Shown piece by piece: positions 1-8,025 of a DNA stretch of 64,000 bases. The DNA lies in assembly GCA_000701625.1 (NCBI GenBank), contig JNJK01000006.1:1-64000 (forward strand), read 5' to 3'. The position numbers and the translations under genes were made by a program. The notes beneath the pieces are model-generated. The model saw only the letters and a list, made by a program, of their open reading frames with translations. It was not told the DNA's origin and ran no database searches. Every line of letters starts with the position of its first letter. Position 1 is the stretch's first letter. The DNA comes from Lachnospiraceae bacterium MC2017 (GTDB lineage Bacteria > Bacillota > Clostridia > Lachnospirales > Lachnospiraceae).

Positions 1-108
1 ATGATGGACTACAACAATGAGCCCGAAAACATTGATGCATTGATGCCATGGACAGATAAAATGAAAACAGCTTGCTCTACAGACCAGAAAAATGACGATG
101 AAAAATGA
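1..108 (+). CDS. short ORF or C-terminal tail of a gene entering from the left edge
   Basis: An open frame runs from the first base to a TGA at 106-108, giving 35 hydrophilic residues that start MMDYNNEPEN. Because it is open at the edge, it could be the tail of a longer protein or a small ORF of its own; no ribosome binding site can be judged. I do not recognise the sequence. Confidence 0.3.
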   Translation: MMDYNNEPENIDALMPWTDKMKTACSTDQKNDDEK

Positions 109-216
109 AAGCGAAATGCATTTCCGAGGATTTCTACCCGGTGTAATACATTTCGCTTACGGAGAGAGCTTTTGGCAGTGCAAAGTGAGCAAAATAATGA
201 CAGGAGAGCCTGTGCG

Positions 217-1989
217 ATGAAGAAAATCGGAATCGGATATGAGAGGTTTAAGGATTTTGTTGAAAACGATATGTACTACGTTGACAAAACAATGCTGGTA
301 CGAGATATCGTCCGTGACGGTGGAAAAGTGACATTATTCACCCGTCCCAGGCGTTTTGGAAAGACTCTGGCTATATCTATGGTTCAGACCTTTTTTGAAA
401 GAGAAATTGGAAGCGATGGAAGCGTCATTGATAATAGCCGATGTTTTGAAGGCATGAAGATAATGGACGCGGGGGATGATGTCTTATCCAAGATGGGGCA
501 GTATCCTGTAATAAAGATATCATTAAAGTCTGCTAAACAGCCTGATTTTGAAACGGCATTTTTAAAGATAAGAGATGAGATAGTAAGTGAATATGTTAGG
601 CATAATTATATCTTGAAGTCAGAGGATGTTTCTGATGACTTAAAAAATAGGTATATAGAAATTGAACGAGGCGACATAGAATGGAATAATCGGGTAAATA
701 CTTTTAGAAGTGAAGAAGAAAGAAAAGCAGAATTTCGTAAAGAGGTTGGCAAATATGCTACTTCTATCAAATCTTTATCGGAGCAGCTTAGAACATATCA
801 TAATAAAAATGTGATCGTTTTAATTGATGAGTACGATGTTCCTTTGGAAAATGCATATTATGCAGGGTTCTATGATGAGATGGTTGGATTTATCAGATCT
901 CTTTTTGAATCGGCGTTAAAAACGAACGATGCTCTTGAGTTTGGTGTTGTGACAGGGTGCCTGAGAATCAGTAAAGAGAGTATTTTTACGGGATTAAATA
1001 ATTTGAAGGTAAACTCTGTTCTGAGTGGTGATTTTTCAGAGGGGTTTGGTTTTACAGATGCTGAAGTGAAAGATATGTTAACTGCATATGGTATCCCGGA
1101 GAAGATGGATGCTGTCAGAAAGTGGTATGACGGATATCTTTTTGGTAATACCGAGATATATAATCCATGGAGTGTTATTTGTTACGTGGATAGTGTAATA
1201 AATGGACATGCAGAATTTCCTATGCCGTTTTGGTCAAATACTTCATCTAATTCAATAATAAAGCAGATGGTTGAAAATGCTGATGAATCCATACGTATTG
1301 AGTTGGATGATCTTATAAGGGGAGATACGATCGAAAAACGTGTACAGGAAGATATCACGTATGGAGATGTAGATAAGAGCAAGGACAATTTATGGAATTT
1401 CCTTTTCTTTACAGGCTATCTTAAGAAAGTATCGATGAGGCAGGATGGCAGACAGATCTATCTCACTATGAAAATACCAAATGAAGAGATTTGCAGTATT
1501 TATGAGAATAAGATTAGAGATTGGTTCGATGAGAAAGTAGAAAAAACAGATTTTTCATCGCTTTATGCTGCAATAAAGAAAAAGGATACAGAAGTGATCG
1601 CTGGGGTTATTCGAAAGCTGTTGTCAGAGAGCATAAGTTTTTATGATAGCGATGAGAGTTTTTATCATGGATTCTTTTTATCTCTTTTGTATCAGATGCC
1701 TGATTATACAGTGAGGTCTAATCGTGAGGTCGGCAATGGTCGTCCTGATGTGGTTCTATATCCGAATCATCCGGAAGATCCGGCATATATTTTTGAGATA
1801 AAACGAAGAAAGAAATTTAATGAAATGAAGGATGGACTAAATGAAGCTCTCTCACAGATTGCTGATAAAAGATATGAGGAAGGAATCATAGAAGAGGGAT
1901 ATTTAGGAGCAGTTTCTTTTGGTATTTGTTTTTGTAAAAAGAGCTGTATTGTTGGTTGTTATACATTAGACAATGACATTAGTGTTTGA
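217..1989 (+). CDS. AAA-ATPase-like protein with C-terminal PD-(D/E)XK nuclease domain
   Basis: This predicted 590-residue cytoplasmic protein combines an N-terminal AAA-ATPase-like domain with a C-terminal PD-(D/E)XK nuclease-fold domain (the DUF1703 type). The N-terminus has the family opening (IGIGYERFKDF, then YYVDKT). A Walker A variant RPRRFGKT follows, and a Walker B-like stretch VLIDEYDVPL lies near residue 210. Near the C-terminus, GRPDVVL and then FEIKRRKK give the D...ExK nuclease triad. I chose ATG 217 because AGGAG lies about 10 nt upstream and the domain starts at once; a TTG at 172 would add 15 residues. Such proteins are numerous and variable in gut Firmicutes and Bacteroidetes. 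Their biological role is unknown, and a defence or mobile-element role is only a guess. Confidence 0.85.
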   Translation: MKKIGIGYERFKDFVENDMYYVDKTMLVRDIVRDGGKVTLFTRPRRFGKTLAISMVQTFFEREIGSDGSVIDNSRCFEGMKIMDAGDDVLSKMGQYPVIKISLKSAKQPDFETAFLKIRDEIVSEYVRHNYILKSEDVSDDLKNRYIEIERGDIEWNNRVNTFRSEEERKAEFRKEVGKYATSIKSLSEQLRTYHNKNVIVLIDEYDVPLENAYYAGFYDEMVGFIRSLFESALKTNDALEFGVVTGCLRISKESIFTGLNNLKVNSVLSGDFSEGFGFTDAEVKDMLTAYGIPEKMDAVRKWYDGYLFGNTEIYNPWSVICYVDSVINGHAEFPMPFWSNTSSNSIIKQMVENADESIRIELDDLIRGDTIEKRVQEDITYGDVDKSKDNLWNFLFFTGYLKKVSMRQDGRQIYLTMKIPNEEICSIYENKIRDWFDEKVEKTDFSSLYAAIKKKDTEVIAGVIRKLLSESISFYDSDESFYHGFFLSLLYQMPDYTVRSNREVGNGRPDVVLYPNHPEDPAYIFEIKRRKKFNEMKDGLNEALSQIADKRYEEGIIEEGYLGAVSFGICFCKKSCIVGCYTLDNDISV

Positions 1990-2024
1990 CTCTGGAGCGG
2001 GCACACGATCGTGGGGGAAAGAAG

Positions 2025-2105
2025 ATGAATAACGATGATGGGGCACCCTCGTGTGATCAGGATTCTGCAAATGAGTTGAATATGGACACAATTAATTATA
2101 AATAA
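2025..2105 (+). CDS. possible 26-residue small ORF
   Basis: ATG at 2025 follows a purine-rich GGGGGAAAG and encodes 26 hydrophilic residues (MNNDDGAPSC...) ending at TAA 2105. It lies between two ATPase genes. The binding site is the only support, and the ORF could be spurious. Confidence 0.2.
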   Translation: MNNDDGAPSCDQDSANELNMDTINYK

Positions 2106-2183
2106 ACAAAATGTTTCAATTCTTAAATTGGATGTAGCTTTTGGTTATGTTGAGTAGTAAGATGTCTTTAGGAGGAAGTTGTG

Positions 2184-3587
2184 ATGAAAAGGCTTTCTGT
2201 AAGAATAGATAAAATTAACATCCAAAATTTTAAGAACGTTGGTTGTGGAACAATTTGTTTCGAAAACAGAAGAAAGGAATATAGAACAAGCATTTTAGGC
2301 GTGTATGGACAGAATGGATCTGGAAAAACTGCGCTTATTGATGCAATTGCTTTACTTAAGATTGTCTTATGCGGAAGAACGGTTCCGAAAAAGTATGCAG
2401 ATTATGTTAATGTTGATGCAGAAAATGCACATTTGAGTTATCAATTTCAGATGAAAACGGACGAGGGAATAATTACTATATGGTATGAGTTTGGTTTGCG
2501 TAAGCTTGAAGATGATGTAACTCATAATATGGAAGAAAATGTTGATCAAATTAAATATAAGGCAGAAATATTTGATGAAGTGCTTTCTTATTCTTTTGAA
2601 TCTTCAAATGAAAAAATAAGGAAAACGGCTCTGATTGATACAAGAACATCTGGGGTCTTTGTTCCAAGAACAAAATTGGGGGAATTGGTAGGAAATGAAA
2701 ATGTAGATAATACGGATTTGCTTGTGAACAAAAAGTATATACGGAATACTTCAAGAGGATTTATTTTCTCAAAAGAGATGATAAAAATCTTTAAATTAAA
2801 TTGCAAAAATGCAAGATACATGTCGGTGATTGAAGGTTTAATGACTTATGGAAACAAAGAGTTATTTATTATAAATACTGAGAATAGTGGTCTTATCAGC
2901 ATGAATGCACTACCGATTGCATTTAGTTATAAGGAGGGCAGTTCAGAGGCAATTGGAAATTTAATGTTGCCGTTGGATTCACCGGCAACTGTTCCGGAAG
3001 AGGCGTTTTCTGTTGTAAAAAAAGTTATTGATAATATGAATATAGTTTTGGAACAGATCGTCCCAGGATTGACAATTGGAATTAAAGAACTTGGATTGGT
3101 GGTTTATAAGGATGGTAAGTCAGGGAAAAATATCCACCTTACCTCTCTTAAAAATGGTAAGGAGATACCTTTTAGGTACGAGTCTGAGGGAATTAAGAAA
3201 ATAGTCTCGATTCTTCAATTATTGGTTGTTGTATATAATAATGAGTCGATTACAGTTGCTGTAGATGAGTTGGATGCTGGGATTTTTGAGTACCTCTTGG
3301 GTGAAATTCTAAATATTATTTCGGAAAAGGGAAAGGGTCAGCTAATATTTACATCTCACAATCTCAGGCCGCTTGAAACGATTGATAAAGGTTTTATTGC
3401 GTTCACAACGACAAATCCGCAGAATAGATATATTAGATTGACAAATGTAAAGGGAAATAATAATTTAAGAGATTTTTACTATCGAGATATTGTTCTGGGA
3501 GAACAGAGCGAGCAAGTGTACAATCCGACTAATAATTTTGAAATTGCGTTGGCCTTTAGAGAGGCGGGTGAAGCATTTGGCTCGTAA
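2184..3587 (+). CDS. AAA family ATPase (AAA_15/OLD-like), probable partner of a TOPRIM nuclease
   Basis: The 467-residue predicted ABC/SMC-type ATPase begins with a typical IDKINIQNFKNV strand and has Walker A GQNGSGKT at about residues 40-47. Near the C-terminus it has a Walker B-like VAVDELDAGIF followed by an H-loop (FTSHNLRP). This is the layout of the ATPase component of two-gene ATPase plus TOPRIM modules such as AbiL, and of OLD/Gabija-type nucleases. AGGAGGAA lies 6 nt before ATG 2184; the overlapping GTG 2181 is too close to it. The next gene starts inside the last 20 nt, so the two are translationally coupled. Since the partner is broken, this ATPase may be an orphan. A defence role is inferred from architecture and neighbours. 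Confidence 0.75.
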   Translation: MKRLSVRIDKINIQNFKNVGCGTICFENRRKEYRTSILGVYGQNGSGKTALIDAIALLKIVLCGRTVPKKYADYVNVDAENAHLSYQFQMKTDEGIITIWYEFGLRKLEDDVTHNMEENVDQIKYKAEIFDEVLSYSFESSNEKIRKTALIDTRTSGVFVPRTKLGELVGNENVDNTDLLVNKKYIRNTSRGFIFSKEMIKIFKLNCKNARYMSVIEGLMTYGNKELFIINTENSGLISMNALPIAFSYKEGSSEAIGNLMLPLDSPATVPEEAFSVVKKVIDNMNIVLEQIVPGLTIGIKELGLVVYKDGKSGKNIHLTSLKNGKEIPFRYESEGIKKIVSILQLLVVVYNNESITVAVDELDAGIFEYLLGEILNIISEKGKGQLIFTSHNLRPLETIDKGFIAFTTTNPQNRYIRLTNVKGNNNLRDFYYRDIVLGEQSEQVYNPTNNFEIALAFREAGEAFGS

Positions 3588-4037
3588 GAAAGTTGTACTG
3601 GTAATAGTTGAAGGCTCGTCTGACGATACGGCATTGGGAATCGGCTTGTCTCAAGTATTTGATAAGGATAAAGTTTATATTCATATAATGCACGGTGATA
3701 TTACTACTAAAAACGGTATTAATTCTGCAAATATTGTATCTAAAATTGGTAATGTGGTTAGGACATATGCTAATTCACAGCATTATAAAGCGAATGATTT
3801 CAAACAGATAATTCATATAGTAGATACAGACGGAGCATTTATACCGGATGAAAAGATATTCGGTGAATGATGATTATAAAAAATCGTGGGAATTTATAGA
3901 GCAGGAGATGAATTCAATAGAACGTCATACTAATATCTGCATTTGTATTAAAAGTGAAGTTGGAAAAATGGAATAATGTTAACGATAAGCCCGCAGATTG
4001 TCGTAGTCTTATTGCAAGAGTCATTGCTCTCAACTAA
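3568..4037 (+). pseudogene. decayed TOPRIM-type nuclease gene, partner of the upstream ATPase
   Basis: The readable part (GTG 3568 or TTG 3577 to TGA 3870, about 100 residues) shows the two TOPRIM hallmarks: VIVEGSSDDTAL (acidic residue plus GxxD) and IHIVDTDGAF (DxD). The frame stops at 3870, but another frame continues with protein-like sequence (DDYKKSWEFIEQEMNSIERH, about 3870-3975). A third piece (PADCRSLIARVIALN) ends at TAA 4037. Three successive frames with coherent sequence indicate frameshifts and probably a small deletion. The start overlaps the ATPase gene by 20 nt. The DxD-containing fold may survive in the 100-residue product, but the rest is lost. Confidence 0.65.
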
Positions 4038-4099
4038 TAATAATTTCTTTATGATAAGTAAGAGTGTATCCTGCTACAATAACCATAAATATTAATCAT

Positions 4100-4150
4100 G
4101 TCCCAGAGTATACGACGTATTTGTGAGTGTGCTCTGGGACGTTTAATTTT
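4100..4150 (+). terminator. long-loop hairpin, probable terminator
   Basis: A 9-bp stem (GTCCCAGAG at 4100-4108 with CTCTGGGAC at 4132-4140) encloses a 23-nt loop and is followed by GTTTAATTTT. It separates the ATPase/TOPRIM region from the phosphonate cluster. Confidence 0.55.
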
Positions 4151-4265
4151 ATGTCATTTTTAATAATGTTTATATATATAAGATGAGGGGTTAAAACTTG
4201 GTCTCGTAAAGCAGATCATAACATTGATTGATGAAATCTAAAGAATTTCGACAGGGTGATTATAG

Positions 4266-5396
4266 ATGAACATAAAAAGGAATGTTTTATTAAATCCAGG
4301 ACCGGCAACCACAACTGATACGGTAAAACTGGCGCAAGTAGTTCCGGATATCTGTCCTCGTGAGAAAGAATTTCAGTCTATCATGGCACCTATGAGAGAT
4401 GATCTGGTTAGGATCGTGCATGGAGGAGATGACTATACTTCGGTTCTTTTTTGTGGATCGGGAACGATATGCATAGACGTAACATTAAATTCGCTTCTTG
4501 ATGTTGAGAAGAAAGCGTTTGTAGTAAATAATGGTTCATATAGCCAAAGAGCTGTGGATATATGTAAAGCATATGAGCTCCCATTGATCGAACTTAAGCA
4601 GCCAATAAACTCAAAGCCTGATCTGTCTGCCATAGAAGAAATTCTGAAATCAAATGATGACATTGGATATGTATATATTACTTATCACGAGACGGGAACC
4701 GGTCTCTTAAATCCTGTAAAGGAAGTCGGAGCGTTAGCGCATAAATATGGTTCTTTTTTGATCACAGATACGACTTCTGCATACGCAATGATGCCGATTG
4801 ATGTTTATGATGAGAATATTGATTTTTGCATGGCATCTGCGCAGAAAGGCATCATGGGGATGACAGGACTTTCTTTCATAATCGGAAGAAAATCTATTAT
4901 TGAGGAGAGCAAAAACTATCCTAAGAGATCGTATTATTGCAACTTATATATGCAGTATGAATATTTTGAGAGGACTGGAGAGATGCATTTCACTCCGCCT
5001 GTTCAGACAATCTATGCGGCAAGACAAGCGCTTATAGAGTATTTTGAAGAGGGTGAAACAAAAAAATGGAGCAGGCACCAGCGAGTGATGGATGCTATTC
5101 ATAAGGGTGAGGATAGGCTGGGATTAAAGGAAATATTGTCGCGAGAGGTTCAATCCGGCTTGGTATCAGCTATAAAATATCCTGATGATATTAATTGGAG
5201 CTTTGATAAAATCCATGACTATTGCTATGAACGTGGATTTACAATCTATCCAGGCAAAATAGAAGATCAGGGAACCTTCAGACTTTGTGCTTTAGGTGCA
5301 ATAGATGAAGCAGATATTAATGAGTTTTGGAAAGTGTTTGAAAATGCTTTAGTTGAAAATGGTGTGCGGATACCTGTTCAGTATATAGAGGCTTGA
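4266..5396 (+). CDS. phnW: 2-aminoethylphosphonate--pyruvate aminotransferase
   Basis: This 376-residue fold-type I PLP enzyme interconverts 2-aminoethylphosphonate (AEP) plus pyruvate with phosphonoacetaldehyde plus alanine. It has the family N-terminus (LLNPGPATTTDTVK), the LFCGSGT cofactor loop, and the PLP lysine in ASAQKGIMGM at about residue 196. Length is normal for PhnW. It is the first gene of a tight cluster: the cytidylyltransferase starts 1 nt after its stop. With a phosphonopyruvate decarboxylase rather than phosphonatase next to it, the likely direction is synthesis of AEP, not breakdown. The start ATG 4266 has a weak AGGGTG site. The long AT-rich leader upstream shows no clear promoter. 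Confidence 0.88.
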   Translation: MNIKRNVLLNPGPATTTDTVKLAQVVPDICPREKEFQSIMAPMRDDLVRIVHGGDDYTSVLFCGSGTICIDVTLNSLLDVEKKAFVVNNGSYSQRAVDICKAYELPLIELKQPINSKPDLSAIEEILKSNDDIGYVYITYHETGTGLLNPVKEVGALAHKYGSFLITDTTSAYAMMPIDVYDENIDFCMASAQKGIMGMTGLSFIIGRKSIIEESKNYPKRSYYCNLYMQYEYFERTGEMHFTPPVQTIYAARQALIEYFEEGETKKWSRHQRVMDAIHKGEDRLGLKEILSREVQSGLVSAIKYPDDINWSFDKIHDYCYERGFTIYPGKIEDQGTFRLCALGAIDEADINEFWKVFENALVENGVRIPVQYIEA

Positions 5397-5397
5397 T

Positions 5398-6105
5398 ATG
5401 AGAGAGTGTGCAATTCTGATGGCGGCAGGGTTGGGTACAAGAATGAGACCACTTACTGATTCTATACCAAAACCGCTGATCAAAGTAAATGGAAAATCCA
5501 TGATCGAGACTGTTATAGAGGGACTAAAAAGTCGTGGTGTTAATGATATTTACGTTGTAGTTGGATATCTTTCAGAACAGTTTCAATATTTGAAAGAAAA
5601 ATATGATGGCTTATATCTTTTAAAAAATGAGGATTTTGAATCGGTTAATAATATCTCTTCAATATACGCGGCCTCTGAGATACTTATTGGTGCAGAATCT
5701 AATATCTTTATATGCGAAGCTGATCTGTTTGTACAGGATGATAGGATATTCCATGCAAAACTCGATCACTCTTGCTATTTTGGAAAAAAAGTGATGGGAC
5801 ATACTGAAGACTGGGTATTTGATACGGATCTGTCAGGGAGGATTGTTCGTGTTGGAAAAAACGGGAATGATTGCTACCAAATGGTAGGAATATCATGGTT
5901 CAGGAAAGAAGATGCTCGTATCCTTGGAAAAATAATTACTGAAGCATATGGTAAAATAGGGTATGAGAAGTTGTTTTGGGATGAAGTGGTGGATTCTAAT
6001 CTTGACAAGATAAATCTTATTGTTCATCCAATAGAAGGTAATGAAATAGTTGAGATTGATACCGTGCTTGAATTATCAGTAATTGACAGTTCATATGGGA
6101 GGTAG
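5398..6105 (+). CDS. nucleotidyltransferase, probable AEP cytidylyltransferase
   Basis: The 235-residue sugar-phosphate-nucleotidyltransferase-fold protein has the signature LGTRMRPLT at residues 12-20 and a downstream PKPLI lysine motif. It resembles LicC-type phosphocholine cytidylyltransferases. Its place between phnW and the phosphonopyruvate decarboxylase gene points to the PntC activity, making CMP-AEP from CTP and AEP for transfer onto a glycan or lipid. The family assignment is firm; the AEP specificity is inferred from context, and phosphocholine or phosphoethanolamine are alternatives. It starts 1 nt after the phnW stop, so it is coupled to it. Confidence 0.75.
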   Translation: MRECAILMAAGLGTRMRPLTDSIPKPLIKVNGKSMIETVIEGLKSRGVNDIYVVVGYLSEQFQYLKEKYDGLYLLKNEDFESVNNISSIYAASEILIGAESNIFICEADLFVQDDRIFHAKLDHSCYFGKKVMGHTEDWVFDTDLSGRIVRVGKNGNDCYQMVGISWFRKEDARILGKIITEAYGKIGYEKLFWDEVVDSNLDKINLIVHPIEGNEIVEIDTVLELSVIDSSYGR

Positions 6106-6109
6106 GCTA

Positions 6110-7231
6110 TTGAACATAGGTAGGTTTGTTGAAATTCTTGGTGCAGATTTTTTTACAGGGGTACCGGATTCTCAACTTAAGGCTTTGTGTAATTACCTGA
6201 TGGATAAATATGGGATTGATCCCAAACACCACATTATTGCTGCTAACGAAGGTAATTGTGTGGCTCTTGCAGCGGGGTATCATTTGGCAACAGGAAAAGT
6301 TCCGGTTGTGTATATGCAAAATAGCGGAGAAGGAAATATCATAAATCCTATTGCTTCACTGCTTCATGAAAAGGTTTATGGTATACCGGTGATATTTGTG
6401 ATCGGATGGAGAGGTGAGCCGGGAATCCATGATGAGCCGCAGCATATATATCAGGGTGAGGTTACATTAAAACTTCTTGATGATATGGAGATAGAAAATA
6501 TGGTCATCAGTAAGGATACAACGGCTGATGAGCTTACGGCTTGGCTGATTGACCACAGGGAGGCACTTGAAAGAGGCCGGGACATTGCTTTTGTAATAAA
6601 GAAGGGTGCACTGTCCTATGATCAGAAGGTTGAATACAAAAATGATCATAAGGCCACACGAGAAGAAATAATCGAGCACATTGTAAAGTATTCGGGAGAT
6701 GATCCGATTGTTTCCACAACTGGAAAGGCATCTCGTGAATTATTTGAGATACGGGTGAGAAATGGGCAGGATCATAAGCGTGATTTTCTAACCGTTGGTT
6801 CGATGGGGCATGCTTCGTCTATCGCCTTGGGAATAGCGATTAATAAACCTGATAGGAGAATATGGTGCATTGATGGTGATGGAGCTGTTCTCATGCATAT
6901 GGGGGCAATGGCTGTAATCGGGGCAGTTAGACCGTCAAACATGGTTCATATCCTTATTAATAATAATGCGCATGAAACAGTTGGTGGTATGCCTACGGTT
7001 GCAGGTAAAACAGATGTCCCATCGATAGCACGTGCCTGCGGATATGAGAGTGTGTATAGTGTTTCAGACACGGATGAACTTGATAAGGTACTTGAAAAGA
7101 TCATAGAAATAAAAGGTCTTATTTTTATAGAGATCAAGACAGCGATGGGAGCGCGTGAGGATCTTGGAAGACCTACAACGACAGCAAAAGAGAATAAGAT
7201 CAATTTTATGAACTTTTTGGCAGGAGAATAA
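6110..7231 (+). CDS. aepY: phosphonopyruvate decarboxylase
   Basis: This 373-residue ThDP-dependent enzyme converts phosphonopyruvate to phosphonoacetaldehyde, the step that drives phosphonate biosynthesis. It has the N-terminal FFTGVPDSQL of the family, the ThDP-activating glutamate in AANEGNCVALAAG, and the ThDP/Mg motif starting DGDGAVLMHMG and ending NNNAHETVGG. A TTG at 6110 is preferred as start because GGGAGG lies 6-8 nt upstream and the family N-terminus follows directly; TTG 6083 or ATG 6095 would overlap the preceding gene. The upstream partner enzyme PEP mutase, which makes phosphonopyruvate, is absent from the cluster and from the whole window. Confidence 0.87.
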   Translation: MNIGRFVEILGADFFTGVPDSQLKALCNYLMDKYGIDPKHHIIAANEGNCVALAAGYHLATGKVPVVYMQNSGEGNIINPIASLLHEKVYGIPVIFVIGWRGEPGIHDEPQHIYQGEVTLKLLDDMEIENMVISKDTTADELTAWLIDHREALERGRDIAFVIKKGALSYDQKVEYKNDHKATREEIIEHIVKYSGDDPIVSTTGKASRELFEIRVRNGQDHKRDFLTVGSMGHASSIALGIAINKPDRRIWCIDGDGAVLMHMGAMAVIGAVRPSNMVHILINNNAHETVGGMPTVAGKTDVPSIARACGYESVYSVSDTDELDKVLEKIIEIKGLIFIEIKTAMGAREDLGRPTTTAKENKINFMNFLAGE

Positions 7232-7351
7232 AAGGGATAAAGATATATTAAGTTTTGACGATATATAGTCTAGGAGTGTGATTATTTTTATATATTTAAA
7301 TGTCAGGATTATTTGAGGTGCAGAAACCTGCATTTTAAGGGGGAGTAATTC

Positions 7352-8014
7352 ATGAATTTTAAGCTGACTGCGTCTATGATGTGCGCTGATTATCGCAATC
7401 TGGAGAATGAGGTTAGGATGCTTGATGAGGGGGGCATAGATTCTTTTCATATCGACGTGATGGACGGTCGGTTTGTTCCTAATTTCGCTATGTCGTTAAA
7501 TGATCTTAGCTGTATTGCGGGTCTTACTAAGAAGCCGTTGGATGTACATCTGATGGTTGAGCATCCGGTAAATACTGTTGATATTTTTCTAAAAAAGATG
7601 AGACCCGGAGACACGGTCTACATCCACCCTGAGGCAGAGTACCATCCATCCGGAACTATCATGAAGATAGTAGATGCAGGGATGATCCCAGGGATAGCGA
7701 TCAATCCGGGAACCAGTGTTGAGTCAGTCGTTGAACTTCTTCATATAGTAAAAAAAGTACTAATAATGGGTGTAAATCCCGGAAATGCGTCGCAGATGTT
7801 TTTGCCGTTTGTATCAAAAAAGATAACGAAATTATTGGCACTTAAAGATGATTCGGAAATTGAATTATGGTGGGATGGTGCTTGCAGCGCAGAGAAAATT
7901 TTAAAGTATGCGCCGAGAGGTATAGATGGATTTGTACTTGGAACTTCACTTTTATTCGGTCGGGATAAGCCATATGGAGAGGTGATCCATAACGTCAGAG
8001 AGATGAAGTTTTAG
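7352..8014 (+). CDS. ribulose-phosphate 3-epimerase family protein
   Basis: This 220-residue TIM barrel belongs to the Rpe/AlsE family. It retains the metal-binding set: FHIDVMDGRFVPN (catalytic Asp), VHLMVEHP (His) and a second Asp in WWDGAC. The usual phosphate-loop sequences deviate (VNPGNASQMF), so it is probably not the housekeeping Rpe. The gene follows the phosphonate genes after 120 nt and has a strong AAGGGGGAG site. Together with the dehydrogenase immediately downstream it could turn a pentulose phosphate into a polyol phosphate. That pathway role is inference; the fold and epimerase chemistry are well supported. Confidence 0.8.
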   Translation: MNFKLTASMMCADYRNLENEVRMLDEGGIDSFHIDVMDGRFVPNFAMSLNDLSCIAGLTKKPLDVHLMVEHPVNTVDIFLKKMRPGDTVYIHPEAEYHPSGTIMKIVDAGMIPGIAINPGTSVESVVELLHIVKKVLIMGVNPGNASQMFLPFVSKKITKLLALKDDSEIELWWDGACSAEKILKYAPRGIDGFVLGTSLLFGRDKPYGEVIHNVREMKF

Positions 8015-8025
8015 GGAGGCTTTTT

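Noticed and set aside
4266-5396. phnW as part of AEP catabolism
   Set aside because: No phosphonatase (phnX), phosphonoacetaldehyde dehydrogenase or phosphonate uptake gene is nearby, while phosphonopyruvate decarboxylase and a cytidylyltransferase are.
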